A stretch of DNA of 43,298 nucleotides from assembly GCA_945885775.1 (NCBI GenBank), contig CAMCZF010000002.1:1-43298 (forward strand), read 5' to 3'. Positions 1 to 8,353 of the stretch are shown piece after piece. Numbering within the stretch: the first letter of the stretch is position 1; every line of letters starts with the position of its first letter. Source of the stretch: Rhodoferax sp. OV413 (GTDB taxonomy: Bacteria > Pseudomonadota > Gammaproteobacteria > Burkholderiales > Burkholderiaceae_C). Made by a program: the position numbers and the translations under genes. Under the pieces are notes generated by a model. It searched no databases. It was given only the letters and a program-made list of their open reading frames with translations, and was not told the origin of the DNA.

Positions 1-299
1 AAGCTGGAGTGTCGATGGGCCTGACTGGTCCGCAGATTTTCCGCCACGTTGTGCTGATGCCCGCGCTAAAGAATGTCTACCCATCGCTGTCGAGTCAATT
101 TGTACTCATGATGCTGGCCACCAGTGTGGTGTCGCAGATCTCGGCGGCAGACCTGTTTCACGCCGGCTCCATCATCCAGTCCAGGACCTTTCGCGACTTC
201 GAGGTCTACACCGTCATCTCACTGCTGTACCTGTGCCTGACGCTGCTGATGCGCAGCGGATTTAGCCTGTGCTTCCACCTGATCTTTCGCAGACGATGA
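1..299 (+). CDS. Polar amino-acid ABC transporter permease, C-terminal part (truncated by left window edge)
   Basis: Frame is open from the window start (AGVSMGLTGPQIFRHVVLMPAL, EAA-loop-like), followed by TM segments; adjacent to a second permease, ATPase and SBP genes. Confidence 0.8.
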   Translation, partial: AGVSMGLTGPQIFRHVVLMPALKNVYPSLSSQFVLMMLATSVVSQISAADLFHAGSIIQSRTFRDFEVYTVISLLYLCLTLLMRSGFSLCFHLIFRRR

Positions 300-946
300 T
301 TCGCGAACTCGCCCTGCTGGATGTCTACTACCTGGTCCTGGCGATCCGCTGGACCATCGGGTTGACCGTATTGGCCCTGCTTGGCGGCGGCACCATTGGA
401 TTGATTATTGCGGCCTTGGGCGCGTCCAGGTTCAAGGTGCTGCGCGGCCTGGCTCTGGGCTATGTGGGCACTGTGCAGGGGATTCCGCTGTTGGGTTGGC
501 TGTTCATTTTCTATTTCGGCCTCTCCATCGTGGGCTATAACCTGCCGCCATTGGCCGCAGCGACCATTGGCTTCTCCATTTATGCCGGGGCCTTCCTCGG
601 GGAGATCTGGCGTGGCGCACTCATCGCCATTCCCAAAACACAGTGGGAAGCCGGCGTTTCGATCGGGCTGACCTACCTGGAGCAATTGCGCCACGTGATC
701 ATTCCCCAGGCGGTTCGGATCGCCATCCCGCCCACAGTGGGCTTCATTGTTCAGCTGATTAAAAACACGTCTTTAGGCGCGGTCATCGGCTTCGTTGAGT
801 TGACGCGCGAAGGCCAGCTGACCACCGCGTCCACCTTCCAGCCCTTCTCGGTCTACCTGCTGGTCGCCCTGATGTATTTCAGCCTGTGCTACCCCCTCAC
901 TCGGTACAGCCGAATACTGGAAAGGAAACGACGTGCCCTTCGTTGA
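296..946 (+). CDS. Polar amino-acid ABC transporter permease
   Basis: ORF 269..946; likely start MIRELALL at 296. EAA-type motif EAGVSIGLTYLEQLRHVIIPQAVR; overlaps the previous gene. Confidence 0.88.
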   Translation: MIRELALLDVYYLVLAIRWTIGLTVLALLGGGTIGLIIAALGASRFKVLRGLALGYVGTVQGIPLLGWLFIFYFGLSIVGYNLPPLAAATIGFSIYAGAFLGEIWRGALIAIPKTQWEAGVSIGLTYLEQLRHVIIPQAVRIAIPPTVGFIVQLIKNTSLGAVIGFVELTREGQLTTASTFQPFSVYLLVALMYFSLCYPLTRYSRILERKRRALR

Positions 947-1664
947 ATTGAAATCGGTGGTCAAACGTTATGGCAACAACACCGTCTTGCAAGATGTTGA
1001 CCTGAGCATCGAAAAAGGCGAAATCATTGCGGTCATCGGCCGCTCTGGCTCCGGCAAGAGCACCATGCTGCGTTGCATCAACGGCCTCGAGCCCGTGCAG
1101 GCTGGCGAAGTCTGGGTCGATGGCGTCGCCGTGCATCATGCCGCCGCCAATTTGCGCGAGCTGCGCGCACGTGTCGGCATCGTGTTTCAGAGCTTCAACC
1201 TGTTCCCGCACCTCACAGTAGAACGCAACATCACCCTGGGCCCCATGATCGTCAAGGGCGTGCCTGCCGCGGAGGCGGCCGCCTTGGCACGCGCCGCGCT
1301 GCGCAAGGTCGGCCTCGAGGAGAAGATCGGCGCTTACGCTGACGAACTGTCCGGAGGACAGCAACAGCGAGTGGCCATTGCACGCTCCTTGGCCATGGCA
1401 CCGAGCTTGATGCTGTTTGATGAAATCACCTCCGCGCTTGACCCGGAACTGGTCGGCGAGGTGTTGCTGGTGCTCGAAGAAATGGCCCGCGAAGGCATGA
1501 CCATGCTGCTGGTCACCCATGAAATGAGCTTCGCTCGCCGAGTGGCGCACCGGGTGGTCTTTATGCACCAGGGCAAGGTCTGGGAACAGGCACCGGCCAA
1601 AGAATTTTTTACCGACCCGAAGACCCCTGAGTTAAAGAGCTTTCTCAGCGCAGTGCTGCACTGA
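933..1664 (+). CDS. Amino-acid ABC transporter ATP-binding protein (GlnQ/HisP family)
   Basis: Walker A GRSGSGKST, signature LSGGQQQR, Walker B LMLFDEITSALD. Confidence 0.95.
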   Translation: MPFVELKSVVKRYGNNTVLQDVDLSIEKGEIIAVIGRSGSGKSTMLRCINGLEPVQAGEVWVDGVAVHHAAANLRELRARVGIVFQSFNLFPHLTVERNITLGPMIVKGVPAAEAAALARAALRKVGLEEKIGAYADELSGGQQQRVAIARSLAMAPSLMLFDEITSALDPELVGEVLLVLEEMAREGMTMLLVTHEMSFARRVAHRVVFMHQGKVWEQAPAKEFFTDPKTPELKSFLSAVLH

Positions 1665-1766
1665 AGAATGACCGTAGATTTGCCGTTACTTCCCGGCAAA
1701 GCCGTCATGCCCACGTGGCGGGACGGACAAGCAGGAAGGCCTTTTAGTTTTTTATAGGAGCTAGTC

Positions 1767-2552
1767 ATGTTGAAAAAATGGATCCGAAATCTGGCCGCCG
1801 CCCTGCTCTCGCTGGGCCTTGTTAACACTGCCATGGCTGATCGCCTGCAGGACATCTTGACCGCGGGCGTCATACGCATTGGCGTGCCGCTGGATGTACC
1901 ACCCTTTGGCTCACAGAACGCGAACCGTGAAGCGGAGGGCTTTGACGTTGACATGGCCAATATGGTGGCCAAAGCCATGGGCGTGAAGCTTGAACTGACC
2001 CAGATCACCGGCGCCAACCGCCTGCCCTTCCTCCTGACCGACAAGGTCGACGTGGTGATCTCGGTCATGGGTCTGACGCCGGAGCGTGCCAAGCAAATCA
2101 TGTTCAGCGCGCCCTATGCCAACACCTCGCTGGCCGTCTACGGGCCCAAAAATATCGTGGTCAAGTCGGCGATGGACCTGGGTAAATTCAAGGTGGCCGC
2201 AGCCAAAGGCACCACCCAGGAAATGGCGCTGTCAGCCGCCAACCCCAAAGCCAACATCATGCGCACAGAAGATGACGCCACTGCCGCCTCTGCCTACTTG
2301 TCCGGCCAGGCTCAATTGTTTTCGACCAACAGCATCGTCGCCATTGATCTGGCCAAGAAGAACCCTAAAAAGGAATTCGATCTGAAGTTCAACATCCGCA
2401 ACAGCCCGGCCCACATGGGCGTCAAAATGGGTGAGCACAACCTGGTGCGCTGGCTCGACTCCTTTGTGTTCTTCAACACCCAGAACACTGAGCTCGACAA
2501 GCTGCACCAGAAATGGCTGAACCGCAAGATGGACGCGATGCCGGCCCTGTGA
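1767..2552 (+). CDS. Periplasmic amino-acid substrate-binding protein (SBP_bac_3)
   Basis: Signal peptide then GVIRIGVPLDVPPFG...GFDVDMANMVAKAMGVKLELTQI, typical of family 3 SBPs. Confidence 0.93.
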   Translation: MLKKWIRNLAAALLSLGLVNTAMADRLQDILTAGVIRIGVPLDVPPFGSQNANREAEGFDVDMANMVAKAMGVKLELTQITGANRLPFLLTDKVDVVISVMGLTPERAKQIMFSAPYANTSLAVYGPKNIVVKSAMDLGKFKVAAAKGTTQEMALSAANPKANIMRTEDDATAASAYLSGQAQLFSTNSIVAIDLAKKNPKKEFDLKFNIRNSPAHMGVKMGEHNLVRWLDSFVFFNTQNTELDKLHQKWLNRKMDAMPAL

Positions 2553-3340
2553 TGAAAACGCTAGCGACAACAGAGGTACGTTGGGACCGGATGACGGCCC
2601 CGGATCTGGCGCGTGCTGCGCGCAAGAAAACGGTGGTCATCATCCCGTTGGGGGCCACCGAGCAACACGGGCCCCATCTCCCGACCCAGGTCGACTGGCG
2701 ACTCGCGTACGAGGTCTCGCTGCGTGCGGCGAGCCAAATGCATAAGCCGTTCAGCGCCCTGGTCACGCCGGCGATTCCCTTCGGTATGTCTGAGCACCAT
2801 ATGTCGCTGGGCGGCACGCTGACCCTCAACTATGCCGCCATGGCGGCGGTGGTCGGCTGCATTGTGAAGTCAGTGGCCCGGCATGGCTTCCGGCGTATTT
2901 TCGTGATGAACGGGCACGGCGGCAACATCGCGGCGCTGGAAACCATCATCACCGAGCTGACGGTGGAGCTGAAACTGCCCCTGGCGGCCGGCACCTACTG
3001 GCACATTGCCGAAGCGTCCATCGCCAGCATCCTGACGCAGCAGGACCGGGTGCTGCACGCCTGCGAGGCCGAAACCTCCATGCTGCAGGCCCTCTCGCCC
3101 GAGACAGTCAAGCCGCTCAAAAAGTCATTCCGCACACCGCTGATCCCGGGTTTGTCGGCCATCGCCGGTGTCAACCCGGGCATCTACCGTTGGCAGCAAC
3201 TGGGTACGCGTTCACCCCTGGGGCTGATCGGCGAAGCCTGGGCCGCCAGCCCTGAAAAAGGGCAGCAACTGCTGAAAGCCATCGCCAGTGACGTGGCAAA
3301 GGCCCTGTCAGAGCCGGCGCTGTGGGATGCCCCTATTTAG
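2552..3340 (+). CDS. Creatininase-family amidohydrolase
   Basis: VVIIPLGATEQHGPHLP and NGHGGN metal-binding motifs; start ATG at 2552 overlaps the SBP stop (TGATG). Confidence 0.88.
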   Translation: MKTLATTEVRWDRMTAPDLARAARKKTVVIIPLGATEQHGPHLPTQVDWRLAYEVSLRAASQMHKPFSALVTPAIPFGMSEHHMSLGGTLTLNYAAMAAVVGCIVKSVARHGFRRIFVMNGHGGNIAALETIITELTVELKLPLAAGTYWHIAEASIASILTQQDRVLHACEAETSMLQALSPETVKPLKKSFRTPLIPGLSAIAGVNPGIYRWQQLGTRSPLGLIGEAWAASPEKGQQLLKAIASDVAKALSEPALWDAPI

Positions 3341-3357
3341 ACCATGAAGTAATACCA

Positions 3358-4368
3358 ATGAGCACAACCGTATTCAGCGACATCGACTGGGACAACGACG
3401 GCAAACAGGTCGGCACGCTGCACCTGCCCCACTCGCCCGATGACGACGCTTGGGGCGTAATCCCCTTCCCCGCCGCCTCCATCAAAAACGGCCAGGGGCC
3501 GGTGGTGGTGGTCTCGGGCGCCGTTCACGGCGATGAGTACGAGGGGCCCGTCGTCATCGCCGAGTTGATGCGGCAGATCCAGGCAAGCGACGTGGTTGGG
3601 CAATTGATTTTGCTGCCCAGCTTCAACGCCCCGGCCCTGAAGGTGGGCCGCCGCACCTCGCCGATCGACCACCTGAACCTTAACCGCGTCTTTCCCGGCG
3701 ATGACCACGGTTTGCCAACACAGCAAATCGCCAGGTATGTCACTGACCACATCCTGAGCCGGGCCAATGTCTATCTGGATCTGCATGCCGGTGGACGCAC
3801 GCTGTTCATCCAGCCCAGCGCCCACGTGGTGATGGCCGACGGCATGGCGCCTGATCTGATCAAGGCTAACGCTAAACTGGCCGAGGTCTTTGGCGTCGGC
3901 ATCACGGTGCAGACCAGCAATATGGGCGACTACCGTACCTCGGCTGGCTACGCCACGCTGAAGGGCATCCCCACGCTGGCCGCTGAAATGGGCATGGGCG
4001 GCTGGGTCACCGGCGACTCGGTGCGTGCCACGCGTGAAGCCACACATCGGGTGCTCAAGCACACCGGCGTGCTGCCACACATCGCCACCGTGCCCGGCGA
4101 AAAAACCCGTTGGACCCGCATCAACGGTGGCAAGGCCTATGTCTTTGCCCCAATGGATGGTTATTTTGAGCGCCGCTTTGCACTGGGCGAACGCATCGAG
4201 GCGGGTCAACTGGCCGGCCTGATGCACGCCCTGAACCGCCCCAATCTAGAGCCTGAGCCGGTGTACTTCCAGTCTGGCGGCACGCTGTACGCCCACGGTC
4301 TTATTGGCCATGTGCGGGCCGGACAAAACCTCGCGGTATTGGTTGAAGATGTGGCCGCACCGCTTTAG
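3358..4368 (+). CDS. Succinylglutamate desuccinylase/aspartoacylase (M14-like, DoeB/EutE-like) family deacylase
   Basis: SGAVHGDEYEGP, LNLNRVFPGD and DLHAGG motifs; ORF 3322..4368, likely start MSTTVF. Confidence 0.85.
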   Translation: MSTTVFSDIDWDNDGKQVGTLHLPHSPDDDAWGVIPFPAASIKNGQGPVVVVSGAVHGDEYEGPVVIAELMRQIQASDVVGQLILLPSFNAPALKVGRRTSPIDHLNLNRVFPGDDHGLPTQQIARYVTDHILSRANVYLDLHAGGRTLFIQPSAHVVMADGMAPDLIKANAKLAEVFGVGITVQTSNMGDYRTSAGYATLKGIPTLAAEMGMGGWVTGDSVRATREATHRVLKHTGVLPHIATVPGEKTRWTRINGGKAYVFAPMDGYFERRFALGERIEAGQLAGLMHALNRPNLEPEPVYFQSGGTLYAHGLIGHVRAGQNLAVLVEDVAAPL

Positions 4369-4371
4369 ACC

Positions 4372-5505
4372 ATGCTAACCGCTGAATCGCGCGCGCGCGA
4401 CTTCCCCAGCCTGGCTGGGATGCACTACCTCAACAGCGCGGCGGAGAGTATTCCGCCACTGTGCGTGCAGGACGCGCTGCAGGCCTACTGGCGTGACAAG
4501 CAGCAGGGCATGCGCGGACGAGATGGTCACTACGCAGCCATGGCTCAGTGCCGCGAGATCAGCGCGCACTGGGTGGGGCTCACGCCTGACGAGGTGTCTT
4601 TCTGCTCTTGCAGCGCCGAAGCCTACAACCTGCTGGCCAGCGCCCTGAATCTGCAACACGCGGACGAGGTGGTCGTCAGCGATCTTGACTTTCCGTCTGG
4701 CGCAACGCCCTGGCTGGCGGCGCCCACACGACCAGCGGTCAAGGTATGGCGATCGCGCTCAGGCGGTTTGGACGCCGCCGACCTGTTGCCGCTGCTCAAT
4801 GCCAAGACGCGCCTGGTGCAGGTCTCGCTGATCAGTTTTTACAACGGCTTCCGGCTGGACTGGCAGCCCTTTCACGACGCGGTGCGGCAGTTGGCGCCCC
4901 ATGCCCTGATTTCGGTCGACGTGACCCAGGCGCTGGGGCGGGTTGCGCTGGATTGCCTGGGTGCAGACTGCATCATTTCCAGCACCCACAAGTGGGTACT
5001 CGGCCTGCACGGCGGGTGCATCGTCGGAATTCCGGAGGCCCGTGCCGCCCAACTGACAACCCGGGCGGGCGGCTGGTTTCAGCTCAACAATGCCTTCGAC
5101 GCCGACCGTTTCGAGCGGCTCGGCACCAAGCCCGGCGCTGCCAGCTGGTCGGTCGGCATGCCCAACTTTGCGGCCATCTACGCATTGAATGCAGGCCTGC
5201 GCTACCTCGGGGCCATTGGCCTGGAGGCGGTGACGCGGTTGGCCGACCCGCTGACCGAGGCGCTGCACGCGGGCCTGCTGGCCCAAGGCATCACACCTAT
5301 GGCACCACGACGGCATGCCACCGATTCCGGCATTGTGGCCTTTCAGCATACGCGCAGCGACGCGATCCACGCCGCCCTGCAAGCCGAGAACATCCATGTG
5401 ATGCACCAAGCCGGCCGCCTGCGTGTGGCGGTGCACGCTTACAACACCGAGGCCAATATCACCCAATTCCTGAGCACACTGGACCGCGCCCTGCAGGGGC
5501 CATGA
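4372..5505 (+). CDS. Class V aminotransferase / cysteine-desulfurase-fold PLP enzyme
   Basis: HYLNSAA N-terminus; SSTHKWVLGLHGG PLP-lysine motif. Confidence 0.85.
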   Translation: MLTAESRARDFPSLAGMHYLNSAAESIPPLCVQDALQAYWRDKQQGMRGRDGHYAAMAQCREISAHWVGLTPDEVSFCSCSAEAYNLLASALNLQHADEVVVSDLDFPSGATPWLAAPTRPAVKVWRSRSGGLDAADLLPLLNAKTRLVQVSLISFYNGFRLDWQPFHDAVRQLAPHALISVDVTQALGRVALDCLGADCIISSTHKWVLGLHGGCIVGIPEARAAQLTTRAGGWFQLNNAFDADRFERLGTKPGAASWSVGMPNFAAIYALNAGLRYLGAIGLEAVTRLADPLTEALHAGLLAQGITPMAPRRHATDSGIVAFQHTRSDAIHAALQAENIHVMHQAGRLRVAVHAYNTEANITQFLSTLDRALQGP

Positions 5506-6275
5506 GGAGAAGCATCTTGACCGCGACGACCACTGACTTTCTGCCCGGCGGCTACCGCTACATACCCGGTGTGTTTCAGTATGCCGGCGGCGTGGCTGCC
5601 CTGCCGGGCTGGCGCATTGAGCGCGCCCGCTTCATGACGCCGGTACCGCTGGCGGAGGGTTTTGAGCGAATTGCCAGCGTGCTGCAACAGGCCGGACGGC
5701 CCTTGACTGCTTTTTGCGCCTGCGAGTTGCAGTCGCCCGCGCCCTTTACCGAAGATGGCTTCAAAGCGTTTAACGAGGTCTATGTCGGCACACTGGCGCG
5801 CTGGGGCATTTACCAGCAGGGCGTCAACCCGGTAGCCCGCGCCAACACCTGCCCAGCCGTAGCGCCACCGGACGGGCCCGCATTTCATGCCTTTTGCTAC
5901 ACCGTGCCAGCCACTGACGCAGCGCCCAGTTTTGTGGTGGCGGGCAGCGGCGAAGCGCCGGAGGGTATGGGCAACTACCGTGACCATATCATTGCACTGG
6001 GCGACACCAGCCCCGATGGACTGCGCCGCAAGGCGGTGTGGGTGCTGGGCGAAATGGAACGCCGAATGGCCGCGCTGGGCGGCAGTTGGCAGAGCACCAC
6101 AGCGGTTCAGGCCTACACCGTGCATGACCTTTACCCCTTTCTGGCCGACGAGATCGGGCGGCGTGGCGCCCTGCGCCAAGGCCTGACCTGGCACCTCAAC
6201 CGCCCGCCTGTTCAGGGCATTGACTTCGAGATGGACTGCAGGGCTATCGCGGTGGAGCACATGCTCGCGGCCTGA
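5502..6275 (+). CDS. Uncharacterised protein, possibly Rid (YjgF/YER057c)-like
   Basis: In-frame part of ORF 4746..6275; start MRRSILTATTTDFLPGG overlaps the aminotransferase stop (ATGA). GDTSPDGLRRKAVWVLGEMERRMAALGGSW...AVQAYTVHDL resembles the Rid pattern. Confidence 0.6.
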   Translation: MRRSILTATTTDFLPGGYRYIPGVFQYAGGVAALPGWRIERARFMTPVPLAEGFERIASVLQQAGRPLTAFCACELQSPAPFTEDGFKAFNEVYVGTLARWGIYQQGVNPVARANTCPAVAPPDGPAFHAFCYTVPATDAAPSFVVAGSGEAPEGMGNYRDHIIALGDTSPDGLRRKAVWVLGEMERRMAALGGSWQSTTAVQAYTVHDLYPFLADEIGRRGALRQGLTWHLNRPPVQGIDFEMDCRAIAVEHMLAA

Positions 6276-6309
6276 CACCTTGGTGTGGGGTGGGTCCTAA
6301 AATCGAGCC

Positions 6310-7290
6310 ATGCCTGCCTACCTGACTGCCGCCTTCTACAAATTTGTCAACCTGCCAGATGCTGAGCAGCTCAAGCCGCAGTTGCTGGCTTGTTGTGAAC
6401 AGCACGCCGTCAAGGGGCTGATCCTGCTGGCGACTGAGGGCATCAACAGCACCATTGCCGGCCCGGCCGAAGGCGTGCGGGCCGTTTTGGCCTATTTGCG
6501 GCAAGACTCCCGCCTGGCAGACCTGCGGCACAAGGAGGCATGGTCCCATCGCGCGCCTTTCTACCGCATGAAGGTCAGAATCAAAAAGGAAATCGTCACG
6601 CTAGGGGTACCAGGCGTGAGCCCGACCCACATGGCGGGTACCTATGTCAAGCCGCAAGACTGGAACGCCCTGATCAGCGACCCGAAAGTGGTGCTGGTGG
6701 ACACGCGCAACGACTACGAAGTCGGCCTGGGCACGTTTGTCGGTGCGCTGGACCCGCATATCACCCGCTTTGCCGACTTGCCCCAGTGGGTGGCGGAGTC
6801 AGCCGCATTGAACCCAGCCGGAAAAAAGCCCAAAGTGGCGATGTTCTGTACCGGCGGCATCCGCTGCGAAAAATCGACCGCGTTGCTACGCGCCCAGGGC
6901 TATGAGGAGGTCTACCACCTCGAAGGCGGCATCCTCAAATACCTGGAAACCATGCCACCCGCGGACAGCCTGTGGCAAGGCGAGTGTTTTGTATTTGACG
7001 AGCGGGTCTCGGTGGGGCATGGCCTGCAGACCGGACCGCACGGCCTGTGTCGGGCCTGCCGACAACCGCTCACGGCAACGGATCAGGCCTCGACGCAGTT
7101 CGAAGCCGGCGTGAGTTGCCCCAAATGCGCCGATCACACCAGCGAGGCGCAAAAAAATAGCGCGCGTGAGCGGCAACGGCAGTGGGAACTGGCCAAATCA
7201 CGCGGCCAGGTCCACATTGGGGTGCCCTTAGCCCCCCGTCATCCTCGCGAAAGCGGGGATCCAAGCCAATTTACGCCCAACGCAGCTTGA
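6310..7290 (+). CDS. trhO: tRNA uridine(34) hydroxylase / rhodanese-domain protein (YceA/TrhO)
   Basis: MFCTGGIRCEKSTALLRAQGYEEVYHLEGGILKYLE; YceA-type N-terminus and C-terminal Cys pairs. Confidence 0.9.
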   Translation: MPAYLTAAFYKFVNLPDAEQLKPQLLACCEQHAVKGLILLATEGINSTIAGPAEGVRAVLAYLRQDSRLADLRHKEAWSHRAPFYRMKVRIKKEIVTLGVPGVSPTHMAGTYVKPQDWNALISDPKVVLVDTRNDYEVGLGTFVGALDPHITRFADLPQWVAESAALNPAGKKPKVAMFCTGGIRCEKSTALLRAQGYEEVYHLEGGILKYLETMPPADSLWQGECFVFDERVSVGHGLQTGPHGLCRACRQPLTATDQASTQFEAGVSCPKCADHTSEAQKNSARERQRQWELAKSRGQVHIGVPLAPRHPRESGDPSQFTPNAA

Positions 7291-7326
7291 AGCCGCAGTT
7301 GCCGGACCGGCCTAGGCGGGAATGAC
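7238..7326. repeat. Dispersed palindromic repeat (GTCATYCYCGC...GCGGGAATGAC type)
   Basis: Left end GTCATCCTCGCGAAAGCGGGGATCC (6-bp stem with GAAA loop, one G-T pair); right end GGCGGGAATGAC is inverted relative to the left end. Confidence 0.65.
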
Positions 7327-8271
7327 CAGGCGCGCGCGCGCCGCCGCGTACTCCCGCTTGAGTTGAGCCACGTAATCGGCCGTGCTCTGGATTTTGGTGA
7401 TGGCGCCAATGCCCTGGCCGCAGCCCCAAATGTCTTTCCAGGCCTTGGACTTGTCACCCCCAAAGTCCATCTTGCTCGGGTCGCTCACCGGCAGGTGGTC
7501 GGGGTCCATGCCGGCATTGCGGATGCTGGGGGCCAGGTAGTTGCCATGCACGCCGGTAAACAGGTTGCTGTAGACGATGTCGTCCGAATTGCTGTCCACG
7601 ATGGATTGCTTGTAGGCTTCTGCGGCGCGCGCCTCTTGCGTGGCAATAAAGGCTGAGCCAATGTAGGCAAAGTCAGCGCCCATGGCCTGGGCGGCCAGCA
7701 CCGCGTCACCGGTCGAGATCGAGCCGCTGAGCGCCACCGGGCCATCAAACCATTGTCTGATTTCCTGAATCAACGCAAACGGGCTCTTCACGCCCGCGTG
7801 GCCGCCTGCACCGGCAGCCACGGCGATCAGGCCGTCAGCACCTTTTTCAATGGCCTTGTGCGCGTGCTTGTTGTTGATGATGTCGTGCAGAACCACACCA
7901 CCGTAGGAGTGGGCGGCAGCATTGATGTCTTCGCGCGCGCCGAGCGAGGTGATGATGATGGGCACCTTGTATTTGACGCACATCGCCATGTCATGCTCGA
8001 GCCGGTCGTTGCTCTTGTGCACGATCTGGTTGATGGCATAGGGAGCGGCCGGTTGCTCCGGGTGGGCGAGGTTGTGAGCGGCCAGCGCCTCGGTGATCTC
8101 GATCAGCCACTCTTCCAGTTGCTCGGCCGGGCGGGCGTTGAGCGCCGGCATGGAGCCGACCACGCCGGCAATGCATTGGGCGATGACCAGCTTGGGGTTG
8201 CTGATGATGAACAGCGGCGAACCGATCACCGGGAAAGGCAGCTGGCTCAGGGCTGCAGGAAGCTTGGACAT
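7312..8271 (-). CDS. Nitronate monooxygenase / 2-nitropropane dioxygenase family
   Basis: PVIGSPLFIISNPKLVIAQCIAGVVGSMPALNAR, GAGGHAG and ADFAYIGSAFIAT motifs. Confidence 0.92.
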   Translation of the reverse strand: MSKLPAALSQLPFPVIGSPLFIISNPKLVIAQCIAGVVGSMPALNARPAEQLEEWLIEITEALAAHNLAHPEQPAAPYAINQIVHKSNDRLEHDMAMCVKYKVPIIITSLGAREDINAAAHSYGGVVLHDIINNKHAHKAIEKGADGLIAVAAGAGGHAGVKSPFALIQEIRQWFDGPVALSGSISTGDAVLAAQAMGADFAYIGSAFIATQEARAAEAYKQSIVDSNSDDIVYSNLFTGVHGNYLAPSIRNAGMDPDHLPVSDPSKMDFGGDKSKAWKDIWGCGQGIGAITKIQSTADYVAQLKREYAAARARLVIPA

Positions 8272-8300
8272 ACCGTCTCCAGAGAAATTTATGTATAAAA

Positions 8301-8353
8301 GTGGCCCTAGCCCGTGTCGCAGCTAGGTTTACAGCTATTAAATTAATAGCAAT
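8301..8353 (-). repeat. Dispersed repeat copy A (Comamonadaceae-type TATAGC element); contains perfect inverted repeat GCTATTAA-A-TTAATAGC at 8334-8350
   Basis: Reverse complement aligns gap-free over 53 nt with 18401-18453 (about 36/53 identical by hand count). Confidence 0.55.

Noticed and set aside
3337-4227. 296-aa ORF antisense to the deacylase
   Set aside because: Shadow ORF; the sense strand has clear catalytic motifs
4746-5501. N-terminal extension of ORF 4746..6275
   Set aside because: Out-of-frame reading of the aminotransferase gene; the real gene starts at 5502
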